Positions 34,916 through 43,757 are shown, numbered from the stretch's first letter. The stretch is 64,000 nt of DNA from Amnibacterium kyonggiense (GCF_004364555.1 NZ_SOAM01000002.1:558001-622000), one strand, 5' to 3'. Numbers and translations: made by a program. Notes: generated by a model from the letters alone, not told the origin.

Positions 34916-36118
34916 GTGATCATCAGGAACTGGAAGCGCGCCGGGATCGGCGCCTGCACGGCGGCCGCGCTGGTCGTCGGCGCGGGCCTCGCCTTCGGCC
35001 CCGCAGCGACCGCGGCGCCCGGGACGAACCCGCTCGGCTCGACCACGGGCCTCGTGAACGGCGCGCTGGGCAGCACGACGACCGCGGTGAACGGCGTCCT
35101 CGGCGGCACGACGACCGCGGTGAACGGCGTCCTCGGCGGCACGACCTCGGGCAGCACGACCGCCCCGATCATCACGACGACCGGCAGCGGCATCGACGTG
35201 AACCTCGGCGGCACCACCGTCGGCGTCACGACCGGCAACGGCCTCGGCGCCGGTGTGACCACCGGAGGCGCGCCGGTCGTCGGCGTCCAGCTGGGCGGCA
35301 CGACGAACGGCGCCACCGGCACCGTGGAGGTCGGTGACGGCGGCACCGGCGGGAACGGCGGCACCGGCGGCACCGGCGGGAACGGCGGCACCGGCGGGAA
35401 CGGCACGAACGGCATGAACGGCACGCCCGCTCCTGGCGGCGGGGCGTCCGGCTCGACGCCGTCGGCACCGGTCGTGCTGACGGCGCTGTCGGTCGTGTCG
35501 CAGTACTCGACGGTGTACCCGGCCAAGGACGGCTACCGCGACACCACCTCGTTCACCCTGAACGGCACGACGACCGACGGTCAGCAGCACGCCGCGAGCG
35601 GCACGCTGTCGCTGAAGTTCGGCTCCTCGGTCGTCGCGACCTGGCCGATCACGGCGACGAACCAGGTCATCGTCTGGAACGGGCTGAAGGGCGGCAGGAT
35701 CGTGCCCGGCGCCTACTCGGTCACCGCGACGATCGGGGACGCCGACGGCCACCAGGTCTCCGGCACAGACCGACTCGTCGTGTCGACGAAGCGGCTCGCC
35801 GCCACCTCGCAGCTGCTGACGAGCAAGTCGGTCTCCGGCACGCACAGGATGGCCCCGAGGCCGCTGGCCGGCCTGCAGCACGGCAAGGTGACCTTCAAGG
35901 TCCTCTCGGTCGCGTCGAAGGTCAAGGGCAAGCAGTACCTCGTCTTCAAGCACGGCTCCAAGCGCATCAAGGTCCGGATCCTCAACGGGAAGCACACCTC
36001 GAAGGCCGTGACCCTCCCGAAGTCCTTCACCTCCTACACGATCTCGCACACGTGGAAGAAGGGGACGGTCAAGATCAAGTCCCTGAAGTACAAGTACGCG
36101 TTCAAGGCGCTCAAGTAG
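34916..36118 (+). CDS. Secreted Gly/Thr-rich surface protein with 11-residue repeats
   Basis: 400-aa exported protein. A signal peptide (residues ~1-34, ending ATAAPG) leads into three 11-residue repeats (GSTTTAVNGVL type), a Gly/Thr region (GNGGTGGTGGNGG) and a beta-rich Ig/FlgD-like module (~200-285: FTLNGTTTDGQQHAASGTLSL and GAYSVTATIGDADGHQVSG). The last 90 residues are Lys-rich (KVKGKQYLVFKHGSKRIKVRIL), which may bind acidic wall polymers. GTG 34916 follows GGGGGGA. No sorting signal is present. An adhesin or wall-matrix role is inferred. Confidence 0.75.
   Translation: MIIRNWKRAGIGACTAAALVVGAGLAFGPAATAAPGTNPLGSTTGLVNGALGSTTTAVNGVLGGTTTAVNGVLGGTTSGSTTAPIITTTGSGIDVNLGGTTVGVTTGNGLGAGVTTGGAPVVGVQLGGTTNGATGTVEVGDGGTGGNGGTGGTGGNGGTGGNGTNGMNGTPAPGGGASGSTPSAPVVLTALSVVSQYSTVYPAKDGYRDTTSFTLNGTTTDGQQHAASGTLSLKFGSSVVATWPITATNQVIVWNGLKGGRIVPGAYSVTATIGDADGHQVSGTDRLVVSTKRLAATSQLLTSKSVSGTHRMAPRPLAGLQHGKVTFKVLSVASKVKGKQYLVFKHGSKRIKVRILNGKHTSKAVTLPKSFTSYTISHTWKKGTVKIKSLKYKYAFKALK
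35036..35134 (+). repeat. Three tandem 33-bp repeats inside the surface-protein gene
   Basis: Units at 35036-35068, 35069-35101 and 35102-35134. The last two differ at about one base; the first is diverged. They encode GSTTGLVNGAL, GSTTTAVNGVL and GGTTTAVNGVL. Such repeats can expand or contract, changing the protein stalk length. Confidence 0.8.
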
Positions 36119-36134
36119 CCGCCTGAACGACGCC

Positions 36135-36163
36135 AGGGCCCGGACGCGACGCGTCCGGGCCCT
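36135..36163. terminator. Bidirectional hairpin terminator
   Basis: Perfect 13-bp stem AGGGCCCGGACGC / GCGTCCGGGCCCT with a 3-nt loop, between the convergent surface-protein and AraC genes. No T-run, as usual in this genome. Confidence 0.8.
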
Positions 36164-36181
36164 CCGCCGTTCCTGCGGTGG

Positions 36182-37126
36182 TCAGGCGCTCTCGGCGCCG
36201 TCCCCCGCGAGCGGCGCGGGCGGTCGCCCCTCGCCGGCCCGCTCCGCGTACTCGGCGATGGTCATGCCGTAGCGCGCCTTGAACGCGCGGGTGAGTTGGT
36301 CGCGGGCCGCGAAGCCGCTCCGCTCGGCGAGCGCGCCGATGCGCGGGAACCGCCGGTCCGACTGGAGGGTCGCCGCGACCATGTCGAGGCGGCGCTCGCG
36401 GATGTGCCGGGCCACGGAGGCGCCGTCCACGTTGAAGACGTGGTGCACCCAGCGCAGGCTGATCCCGAACGCGGCGGCGATCGACTGCGGGCCGAGGTCG
36501 GGATCGGCGAGGTGACGCTCGATGTGGTCGAGGATCTGGCTGCGGAGGTCGTGCTCGGCCGCCTCGGGCACCGAGTCCTCCAGCGCGGCGACCGCGAGCG
36601 CCCGGACGGCGCGGGCGGCGGGCGAGCTCGCCCCGCCGAACATTGGGTCGAGCACCTGCTCCACCAGCGAGGTGAGGCCGGAGGTGACGCGGGTGACCGG
36701 CACCTGGCCGACGCTCCCCGAGGTCGCCGCGCGCACCTCCTGCGGCAGGAACGCGGCCGGGACGGTCACCCGGATCATCCGCGACGGCTCCGGCACCGCG
36801 AAGCGGATCTGGTCCGCCGCGGACAGGAGGTGGAGCGTCCCGGTGCGGGCGTCGACGGCGCGGCCGTCGGACCAGTACCGCATCGAGCCCTCGGCGACGT
36901 GGACGAGCATGACGGCGGCCGCGTCCCGCCGCGGCCGCTGCGCCCCCGAGATCGGGGAGGTGGACCACTCGCCGATCTGCACGCCGTCGACCACGAGGCC
37001 GCGCCAGGTGGAGCGGAAGCGCCTCGCGTCCGGCACCGCGAACCGGCCCGCGAGTCCGAAGCGCTCGAAGCCCGCCGGGCCCTCCCACTCCGTCGTGGGC
37101 ACGCTGTTGTCGGTGCTCGCTCGCAT
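36182..37126 (-). CDS. AraC-family transcriptional regulator
   Basis: 314-aa regulator. The N-terminal ~200 residues form an AraC-binding-like ligand domain (DARRFRSTWRGLVVDGVQIGEW, GTLHLLSAADQIRF). The C-terminal ~100 residues form the two-helix-turn-helix module (QSIAAAFGISLRWVHHVFNVDG and IGALAERSGFAARDQLTRAFKARYGMTIAEY). ATG 37126 has a GGAG-containing leader. It is divergent from imuA with 246 bp between; no link to the SOS genes is implied. Confidence 0.9.
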   Translation of the reverse strand: MRASTDNSVPTTEWEGPAGFERFGLAGRFAVPDARRFRSTWRGLVVDGVQIGEWSTSPISGAQRPRRDAAAVMLVHVAEGSMRYWSDGRAVDARTGTLHLLSAADQIRFAVPEPSRMIRVTVPAAFLPQEVRAATSGSVGQVPVTRVTSGLTSLVEQVLDPMFGGASSPAARAVRALAVAALEDSVPEAAEHDLRSQILDHIERHLADPDLGPQSIAAAFGISLRWVHHVFNVDGASVARHIRERRLDMVAATLQSDRRFPRIGALAERSGFAARDQLTRAFKARYGMTIAEYAERAGEGRPPAPLAGDGAESA

Positions 37127-37336
37127 CGGCTCCGGTCTCCTCCTCGGTCCGTCCCCACCAGCGTGACCGATGGTGCGACGCGTGGCCTGATGAAACGACC
37201 CCGGACCCGGAAAGTGCAGCACAAATCGGTCCCCGTGTGCACTCGGAGGCGCTGAGCCCGTCGAGGAGTCGGATGCAGAAATGGTTTGCGTCGTTCCTTT
37301 CCGGGCGCGTCTCCCGCGGCGACCGGCGAGGCGGAC

Positions 37337-37366
37337 TTGTCCCGAATCGAAGACGTGTTCGATACT
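37337..37366 (+). promoter_or_regulatory. imuA promoter with SOS (LexA) box
   Basis: TTGTCC (37337-37342) and GATACT (37361-37366) are 18 bp apart, and the imuA GTG lies 6 nt after the -10, so the mRNA is leaderless. TCGAAGACGTGTTCGA (37347-37362) differs at one base from the actinobacterial LexA consensus TCGAAC-N4-GTTCGA and sits between -35 and -10. Confidence 0.85.
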
Positions 37367-37372
37367 GGGCGC

Positions 37373-38041
37373 GTGCCCGCTGCAGCCCGATCGGAGACGG
37401 TCGCCTCCCTGCAGGCGCGCATCGCCGCGATGCAGTCGCGCTCGCTCGGCACCCGGTCCCTTCCGACCGCGGCGGCGGTCGCTCCCCTCCTGCCCGGCAG
37501 GGCACTGCGCTCCGGCGTCGCGTACGCGGCGCCGGGATCGTTGGCGCTCGCCATGCTGCTGCTCGCCGGCCCCTCGGCGGCGGGTGCGTGGTGCGGCGTC
37601 GTCGGGATCCCCGAGTTCGGCGCGGAGGCCGCCGCCGAGCTCGGCGTGGTGCTCGACCGGCTCGTGCTCGTGCCCGATCCGGGCGAGCACTGGCTGGCCG
37701 TGACCGCCCAGCTGACCGAGGTCCTGCCGATCGTGCTCGTGCGACCGCCGGCGAAGGGCGCCTCCCCCGCGGAGACGGCCCGGCTCGCCTCCCGGCTCCG
37801 CCAGCGCGACGCGACGCTGCTCGTCGCCGGCCCGTGGTCCGGGGCGGAGGCGACGCTCGAGACCACCGGCGGCACCTGGACGGGGATCGGCGCCGGCTGG
37901 GGGTACCTCGCGGGCCGGGAGCTCGACGTCGCCGTGACCGCGCGGGAGATCCGCTCGCGGCACCGGCTGCGCATCGAGACCGGGTTCCGGCTCCCCGCCG
38001 CGCCGGCGGCCGCTGCAGGACCTCGGCTGGTCGCCGGATGA
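37373..38041 (+). CDS. imuA: ImuA' mutasome accessory protein
   Basis: 222-aa RecA-related accessory factor of translesion synthesis. It lacks a complete RecA ATPase core, as expected for actinobacterial ImuA'. Visible patterns are ETVASLQARIAAMQSR at the N-terminus, ALAMLLLAGPSAAGAWCGVVGIPEFGAEAAAELGV and RLRQRDATLLVAGPW. Identity rests strongly on context: the stop overlaps the imuB start (ATGA) and an SOS box covers the promoter. It works with ImuB and DnaE2 to bypass DNA lesions with mutation. Confidence 0.88.
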   Translation: MPAAARSETVASLQARIAAMQSRSLGTRSLPTAAAVAPLLPGRALRSGVAYAAPGSLALAMLLLAGPSAAGAWCGVVGIPEFGAEAAAELGVVLDRLVLVPDPGEHWLAVTAQLTEVLPIVLVRPPAKGASPAETARLASRLRQRDATLLVAGPWSGAEATLETTGGTWTGIGAGWGYLAGRELDVAVTAREIRSRHRLRIETGFRLPAAPAAAAGPRLVAG

Positions 38042-39579
38042 CCGAGCGCTGCCTGGTCCTCTGGTGCCCGGACTGGCCGGTCCGCGCCGCGGCGGAGGAG
38101 GCGGGGATCGACGAGGACCTGCCGATCGCGCTCGTGGAGCACGGTGCGGTGCACGCGTGCTCACCTGCGGCCCGCGCGGCCGGCGTGCAGCGCGGCCTGA
38201 AGGTGCGGGAGGCGCAGTCGCGCTGCGCGGCCCTCGTCGTGCTGCCGCTCGAGCCCGCGGTGGACGCGCGGCGGTTCGAGCCGGTGCTCGCGGCGCTGGA
38301 GGAGGGCATCCCGTCCGTGCAGGTCGTCCGGCCGGGGCTCGTCGTCATCCGCGCCGCGGGACCCGCGCGGTTCTTCGGCGGCGAGGAGTCGGCGGCGGGC
38401 GAGGCCCTCCACCTGCTCGCGCAGGCGGGAGCGCCGGGCGCCAGGGCCGGGATCGCGGACGGCCCGTTCACCGCCGAGCAGGCGGCGCGGGCGGCCGACC
38501 CGATCCTCGTCGTGCCGCCCGGGCGCAGCGCCGACTTCCTCGCCCCGCTGCCGGTGACGGTGCTGGGGCTGCCGACGCTGGCGGGGCTGCTCGCGCGGCT
38601 CGGGGTGCGGACCCTCGGCGGCCTCGCCGCGCTGCCCGAGGGCTCCGTCCGCGACCGGTTCGGCCCCGAGGGCGAGATCGCGCACCGCGTCGCGGCCGGC
38701 CTGGACCCGCGCCGCGTCCTGCCGCGCTCGGTGCCGGACGACCGGGACCGGCGGCAGGCGTTCGAGCCGCCGCTGGAGCGCATCGACGAGATCGCCTTCA
38801 CGCTGAAGCGGACGGCGGAGGCGTTCATCGCCGACCTCGCCGGGGACCTCCTCGTCTGCACGGCGCTCACGGTCGAGCTGACCGCGGACGACCCGTCGAG
38901 CGCCTCGGGACAGCGCGGCCGGCGGCACCGCCGGACCTGGCTGCACCCCCGCTCCTTCACCCCGCTCGACGTGATCGACCGGGTGCGCTGGCAGCTCGCC
39001 GCGGCGGAGCTGCGCGCCCCGGTCGTCGAGGTCCTGCTGCACCCGGAGGCGGTCGACGAGGCCGCGAACCACGAGCAGGGGCTGTGGGGCGGCGGACCGG
39101 GCGAGCGGATCCACCACGCGCTCTCCCGCGTGCAGAGCCTCCTCGGGCACGAGGCGGTCGTGACGCCGATCCTCAGCGGCGGACGCCTCGTCGCCGACCG
39201 GACGGCGTTCGCGCCCTGGGGCGAGCAGCGGCGGCCGCAGCGCGCGCCCGGGGCGCCCTGGCCGGGGCGCCTCCCCGGCTTCTCCCCCACCGCGGTGCTC
39301 GGCGAGCGCCCGCGGGTGGTCGTGCAGGATCCGGCGGGACGCGACGTCGCGGTCGACGAACGCGGCGCGATCAGCGGGCCGCCCGCGATCCTCGTCACCC
39401 CCGGCCGCGCGGCGACCCGGGTGGAGGCGTGGGCGGGACCGTGGCCGATCGAGGAGCGGTGGTGGGACGCCGCCGCCGCGGTGCGGCTGCAGCGGATGCA
39501 GGTCGCCTGCAGCGACGGCACGGCCTGGCTCCTCGCCCACGACGACTCGGGCTGGTGGGCCGAGGCGAAGTACGACTGA
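38038..39579 (+). CDS. imuB: ImuB, catalytically inactive Y-family polymerase homolog
   Basis: 513-aa Y-family-like hub of the mutasome. It starts CLVLWCPDWPVRAA, where active Y polymerases have the metal-binding DxD/E; the acidic catalytic set is missing, as is usual for ImuB. A thumb-like helix-hairpin-helix follows (GRSADFLAPLPVTVLGLP, LARLGVRTLGGLAALPEG). The C-terminus is beta-rich and binds partners in studied species. It bridges DnaE2 and the sliding clamp. It overlaps imuA by 4 bp. Confidence 0.9.
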   Translation: MTERCLVLWCPDWPVRAAAEEAGIDEDLPIALVEHGAVHACSPAARAAGVQRGLKVREAQSRCAALVVLPLEPAVDARRFEPVLAALEEGIPSVQVVRPGLVVIRAAGPARFFGGEESAAGEALHLLAQAGAPGARAGIADGPFTAEQAARAADPILVVPPGRSADFLAPLPVTVLGLPTLAGLLARLGVRTLGGLAALPEGSVRDRFGPEGEIAHRVAAGLDPRRVLPRSVPDDRDRRQAFEPPLERIDEIAFTLKRTAEAFIADLAGDLLVCTALTVELTADDPSSASGQRGRRHRRTWLHPRSFTPLDVIDRVRWQLAAAELRAPVVEVLLHPEAVDEAANHEQGLWGGGPGERIHHALSRVQSLLGHEAVVTPILSGGRLVADRTAFAPWGEQRRPQRAPGAPWPGRLPGFSPTAVLGERPRVVVQDPAGRDVAVDERGAISGPPAILVTPGRAATRVEAWAGPWPIEERWWDAAAAVRLQRMQVACSDGTAWLLAHDDSGWWAEAKYD

Positions 39580-39582
39580 GGG

Positions 39583-40218
39583 TCAGCCCGCGGCGGCCGC
39601 GGCCGTCCGGAGGTCGGCGACGAGGGCGGCGTAGGCGTCGTCGTAGCCGGGCTCGCCCTGCATCCGGAGGACCGCGGAGGGGTGCGCGGTCAGCAGCGCC
39701 TTCGCGGGCGAGTCCGGGATCGCGCCCTCGAGCACCGTCCCGCGCTCCGCGCCGATCCGGACCGGTCGCCCGAACACGGACCGGCCCGCGGTCGCACCGA
39801 GCGCCACGACGATGCCGGGCGACAGCTGCCCGAACTCCGCGTGCAGCCACGGGTGGCACGCCGTGATGTGGTGCACCTCCGGCGTCTTGTGGATCCGCCG
39901 CGTGCCTCGCTGCTCGAACCGGAAGTGCTTCACCGCGTTGGTCCGGTAGACGGCGGCCGGGTCGATGCCGGCGTCGCGGATCGCCCGGACGAGCAGCTGA
40001 CCGGCCGGCCCGACGAACGGCAGCCCGCGCCGGTCCTCCTGGTCCCCCGGCTGCTCGCCGACGAGCACGATGGAGGCCGACGGCGGTCCCGCGGAGAACA
40101 CGACCTGGGACGCCGGCTCCCAGAGCTCGCAGCCGCGGCAGCCCGCGGCGGCGGCCCGGAGCGCGTCGATCGGCGCGCCCTCCGGGACGAACGGGGCGGC
40201 ACCGGCGTCGTCGCTCAC
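39583..40218 (-). CDS. udgX: UdgX-type uracil-DNA-binding protein
   Basis: 211-aa member of the UDG superfamily. Motif A is GEQPGD (54-59) and motif B is HPSAVLR (179-185). The loop RRIHKTP (107-113) carries His110 in the position of the histidine that, in mycobacterial UdgX, attacks the abasic sugar and leaves the protein covalently bound to DNA. Cys27, Cys30 and Cys121 are candidate iron-sulfur ligands. GTG 40218. It is convergent with imuB (3 bp apart) and divergent from dnaE2, i.e. placed inside the mutasome island. Confidence 0.9.
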   Translation of the reverse strand: MSDDAGAAPFVPEGAPIDALRAAAAGCRGCELWEPASQVVFSAGPPSASIVLVGEQPGDQEDRRGLPFVGPAGQLLVRAIRDAGIDPAAVYRTNAVKHFRFEQRGTRRIHKTPEVHHITACHPWLHAEFGQLSPGIVVALGATAGRSVFGRPVRIGAERGTVLEGAIPDSPAKALLTAHPSAVLRMQGEPGYDDAYAALVADLRTAAAAAG

Positions 40219-40249
40219 CCGCCGGACGCTACCGCCCCTCCCTCCGACC

Positions 40250-40296
40250 CGACTCTTCGTTCTGGAGGACGACACGTCCTCCAGAACGAGGAGTCG
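40250..40296. repeat. 47-bp near-perfect hairpin between udgX and dnaE2
   Basis: Inner stem GTTCTGGAGGACG / CGTCCTCCAGAAC with loop ACA, extended by CGACTCTTC / GAGGAGTCG with one mismatch, giving 22 bp. It lies 32 bp upstream of the udgX start and just upstream of the dnaE2 -35. It may block read-through into either gene or be a REP-like element. Confidence 0.75.
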
Positions 40297-40299
40297 CGG

Positions 40300-40328
40300 T
40301 TGCGGGAGTCGAACAGGTGTTCGATGAT
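40300..40328 (+). promoter_or_regulatory. dnaE2 promoter with perfect SOS (LexA) box
   Basis: TTGCGG (40300-40305) and GATGAT (40323-40328) are 17 bp apart. TCGAACAGGTGTTCGA (40309-40324) matches the actinobacterial LexA consensus exactly and overlaps the -10. The chosen GTG start is 6 nt after the -10, the same geometry as imuA. The box also faces udgX and might influence it. Confidence 0.9.
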
Positions 40329-40334
40329 GAGGGA

Positions 40335-43300
40335 GTGGGATACAGCAACCCGCCGATCCCGTGGTCGGAGTTCGAGCGCCGGCTCAGCGACGCGCGACGC
40401 CCGGGCGGCCCCGAGGCGGACGGCGACGGCGGCGACTCCCCCGCCTGGTCCCACAAGCGGCACCCCTACCGGCCCCCGGTCCCGGCGCCGCCGAAGGAGC
40501 CGGATCCGGACGCGGTGCCGTACGCGGAGCTGCACGCGCACTCGAACTTCAGCTTCCTCGACGGCGCCTCCGGCCCCGAGGAGCTGCTCGAGGAGGCGGC
40601 CTCCCTCGGCCTCCACGCCCTCGCGATCACCGACCACGACGGCTTCTACGGCTCGGTGCGCATGGCGGAGGCCGCCGACCAGCACCCCGTCCACACCGTC
40701 TTCGGCGCCGAGCTCTCGCTCGGGCTCGGCGCTCCGCAGCAGGGCGTGCCGGACCCGGAGGGCTCCCACCTCCTGCTCCTCGCCCGCGGCTCGGACGGCT
40801 ACCACGCGATATCGGGCCTGATCACCGAGGCGCAGCTCGCTGCGCAGGCGGAGAAGGGGCGACCGGAGTACGACGAGGCGCAGATCGCGGAGCGGCTCGC
40901 CGGGCGCGTGATCGCACTCACGGGGTGCCGCAAGGGTCGCGTCCGGCAGGCGCTGCTCACGCCGACCGGGCTCGACGAGGCCGCGGCGGCCCGGGAGCTC
41001 GACCGGCTCGTCGACGTCTTCGGGCGCGACGGCACGGTGGTGGAGCTGTTCGACACCGGTGACCCGCTCGACGGCCCCGCGAACGACGCGCTGCACGCCC
41101 TCGCGCAGCACCGGCGCCTCCGCGTCGTCGCGACGTCGAACGCGCACGCCGCCTCCCCCGACCGCCGCCGCCTGGCGACCGCGCTCGCGGCCGTGCGGGC
41201 CAGGCGGAGCCTCGACGAGATGGACGGCTGGCTCCCCGCGTCCGTCAGCCACCTGCGGAGCGGCGCCGAGCAGCGCGACCGCTTCGCCCGCTGGCCGGGT
41301 GCCGTCGAGACGACCGTCGAGATCGCGGACGAGACGCGGTTCGTCCTCCGCAGCCTGAAGCCCGGCCTGCCGAAGCTGCAGGTGCCGGAGGGGCACACCC
41401 CGATGACGTGGCTGCGGCGGCTCGTCCACGACGCGATCCCGGTGAAGTACCCGAAGGCGACCGCCGCACACCTCGCGCGCATCGAGCGGGAGCTCGCGGT
41501 GATCGAGGAGAAGGACTTCCCCGGCTACTTCCTCATCGTGCACGGGATCGTCTCGTACGCGAAGTCGCAGGGCATCCTCTGCCAGGGCCGCGGCTCGGCC
41601 GCGAACTCCGCCGTCTGCTACCTGCTCGGCATCACCGCGATCGACTCGATCTTCTTCGACCTGCCGTTCGAGCGCTTCCTCTCCGCCCTCCGCGACGAGG
41701 AGCCGGACATCGACGTCGACTTCGACTCCGACCGGCGGGAGGAGGTGATCCAGCACGTCTACCGGCTGTACGGGCGGCGGAACGCGGCGCAGGTCGCGAA
41801 CGTGATCACCTACCGGCCGAAGAACGCGGTGCGCGACATGGCGAAGGCGCTCGGCGCCTCCACCGGGCAGCAGGACGCGTGGAGCCGGCAGGTCGAGCGC
41901 TGGGGCGCGGTCACCGAGAGCACCGACCACGACATCCCCGGCCCGGTCGTCGACCTCGCGGAGCAGCTGCTGAAGGCGCCGCGGCACCTCGGCATCCACT
42001 CGGGCGGGATGGTGCTGACCGACCGGCCCGTCGGCGAGGTCGTGCCGATCGAGCACGCGCGGATGGAGGACCGCACGGTCCTCCAGTGGGACAAGGACGA
42101 CTGCGCCTACATGGGGCTCGTGAAGTTCGACCTGCTCGGGCTCGGCATGCTCGCCGCGCTGCAGTACGCGTTCGACCTCGCCGCGGAGCACACCGGCGAG
42201 CGGTGGACGCTCGAGACGATCCCGAAGGAGGAGCAGGGCGTCTACGACCAGCTCTGCCGCGCCGACGCGATCGGGGTGTTCCAGGTCGAGTCGCGGGCGC
42301 AGCTCGGGCTGCTGCCCCGGTTCCTGCCGCGGCGGTTCTACGATCTCGCGATCGAGGTCGCGCTGATCCGCCCCGGGCCGATCCAGGGCGGCGCGGTGCA
42401 CCCGATCGTCCGGCGGCGCCGCGGGGACGAGCCGGTCTCCTACCTCCACCCGCTGCTCGAGCCGGTGCTCTCCCGCACGCTCGGGGTGCCGATCTTCCAG
42501 GAGCAGCTGATGCAGATCGCGATGGCGGTCGGCGGCTGCTCCGGCGAGGACGCGGACCTGCTGCGCCGGGCGATGGGATCGAAGCGCGGGATCGAGAAGA
42601 TCGAGTCGCTGAAGGGGAAGCTCTACGCCGGGATGACCGGCAACGGGATCACCGGCGCGGTCGCGGACGAGATCTACACGAAGATCCAGGCGTTCGCGAG
42701 CTTCGGCTTCGCGGAGAGCCACTCGCTGTCGTTCGCGCTGCTCGTCTACGCGTCCTCGTGGATGCGGCTGCACTACCCGGGCGTGTTCCTCGCGTCGCTG
42801 CTGCGGGCGCAGCCGATGGGGTTCTACTCCCCCGCCTCCCTCACCGCCGACGCCAGGCGGCACGGCGTGGTCGTGCGGCGGCCGGACATCAACCGCTCCG
42901 GTGTCGACGCCGGGATGGAGCCGATCCGCGGCACGACCCCCGGCGGCATGCGGAGCTGCCTCGACCCGGAGCAGCCGCCGGTCGAGCCGGACTTCGACCA
43001 CGTCGCGCCCGCGCGGGACGCCGAGCACCGGCGCGACGGCGCGCTCGCCGTGCGGCTCGGGCTCGCCGGCATCACCGGGATCGGGGCGAAGCTGGCGCAG
43101 CGGATCGTCGCCGAGCGGACCGCGCACGGCGAGTACCGGGACCAGCGCGACCTGGCGAGGCGGGTCGGGCTGTCGGCGCAGCAGCTCGAGGCGCTCGCGA
43201 CCGCCGGCGTCTTCGAGGGGTTCGGGATGACGGTGCGGGAGGCGCTCTGGGCGGCGGGCGCCGCCGCGGAGGAGCGGCCGGACACCCTCCCGCACACCTC

Positions 43301-43748
43301 GATCGTCGTGCAGCCGCCGCTGCTGCCGGAGACGAGCGGGATGGACCGGGTCGCCGCGGACCTGTGGGCGACGGGGATCTCGGTCGACGACCATCCCGTC
43401 GCGCACGTCCGCGCCGAGCTCGCGGAGCGGGGCGTGCTGAGCTCCGCGGCGCTGCACCGCGCGGAGTCGGGCAGACGCGTCGAGATCGGCGGGGTCGTCA
43501 CCCACCGCCAGCGGCCCGCGACCGCATCCGGGATCACGTTCCTCAACCTCGAGGACGAGACCGGGATGGTGAACGTGATCGCCTCCGTCGGCGTCTGGCA
43601 GCGGTACCGGCGCGTGGCGCGGGAGGCGCCGGCGATGATCGTGCGCGGCATCCTCGAGCGGTCGGCGGAGGGCGTGGTCAACGTCGTCGCGGACCGCTTC
43701 GAGCGCCTCCCGATCGGCGCGAAGCACGTCAGCCGCGACTTCCGGTAG
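40335..43748 (+). CDS. dnaE2: Error-prone DNA polymerase DnaE2
   Basis: 1137-aa C-family polymerase used in damage-induced mutagenesis. The N-terminal PHP domain (YAELHAHSNFSFLDGASGPEE, ITDHDGFYGSVRMAEAA) leads to the palm with the catalytic acidic motif EEPDIDVDFDSDRREEVIQHVY. The thumb and fingers include GRGSAANS and HSGGMVLTDRP, followed by a helix-hairpin-helix (GITGIGAKLAQRI) and a C-terminal OB fold (GITFLNLEDETGMVNVI). GTG 40335 is chosen because homologues start near NPPIPWSEFE and it follows the promoter with leaderless geometry; GTG 40317 would lie inside the SOS box. It partners with ImuA/ImuB encoded nearby. Confidence 0.95.
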   Translation: MGYSNPPIPWSEFERRLSDARRPGGPEADGDGGDSPAWSHKRHPYRPPVPAPPKEPDPDAVPYAELHAHSNFSFLDGASGPEELLEEAASLGLHALAITDHDGFYGSVRMAEAADQHPVHTVFGAELSLGLGAPQQGVPDPEGSHLLLLARGSDGYHAISGLITEAQLAAQAEKGRPEYDEAQIAERLAGRVIALTGCRKGRVRQALLTPTGLDEAAAARELDRLVDVFGRDGTVVELFDTGDPLDGPANDALHALAQHRRLRVVATSNAHAASPDRRRLATALAAVRARRSLDEMDGWLPASVSHLRSGAEQRDRFARWPGAVETTVEIADETRFVLRSLKPGLPKLQVPEGHTPMTWLRRLVHDAIPVKYPKATAAHLARIERELAVIEEKDFPGYFLIVHGIVSYAKSQGILCQGRGSAANSAVCYLLGITAIDSIFFDLPFERFLSALRDEEPDIDVDFDSDRREEVIQHVYRLYGRRNAAQVANVITYRPKNAVRDMAKALGASTGQQDAWSRQVERWGAVTESTDHDIPGPVVDLAEQLLKAPRHLGIHSGGMVLTDRPVGEVVPIEHARMEDRTVLQWDKDDCAYMGLVKFDLLGLGMLAALQYAFDLAAEHTGERWTLETIPKEEQGVYDQLCRADAIGVFQVESRAQLGLLPRFLPRRFYDLAIEVALIRPGPIQGGAVHPIVRRRRGDEPVSYLHPLLEPVLSRTLGVPIFQEQLMQIAMAVGGCSGEDADLLRRAMGSKRGIEKIESLKGKLYAGMTGNGITGAVADEIYTKIQAFASFGFAESHSLSFALLVYASSWMRLHYPGVFLASLLRAQPMGFYSPASLTADARRHGVVVRRPDINRSGVDAGMEPIRGTTPGGMRSCLDPEQPPVEPDFDHVAPARDAEHRRDGALAVRLGLAGITGIGAKLAQRIVAERTAHGEYRDQRDLARRVGLSAQQLEALATAGVFEGFGMTVREALWAAGAAAEERPDTLPHTSIVVQPPLLPETSGMDRVAADLWATGISVDDHPVAHVRAELAERGVLSSAALHRAESGRRVEIGGVVTHRQRPATASGITFLNLEDETGMVNVIASVGVWQRYRRVAREAPAMIVRGILERSAEGVVNVVADRFERLPIGAKHVSRDFR

Positions 43749-43757
43749 GCATGGCGG

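Noticed and set aside
35036-35134. CRISPR-like repeats
   Set aside because: The repeats are tandem, in frame and coding, with no spacers.
35340-35460. PE_PGRS-like Gly/Asn-rich stretch in the surface protein
   Set aside because: No PE domain and the organism is not a mycobacterium by other signs; treated as a Gly-rich linker.
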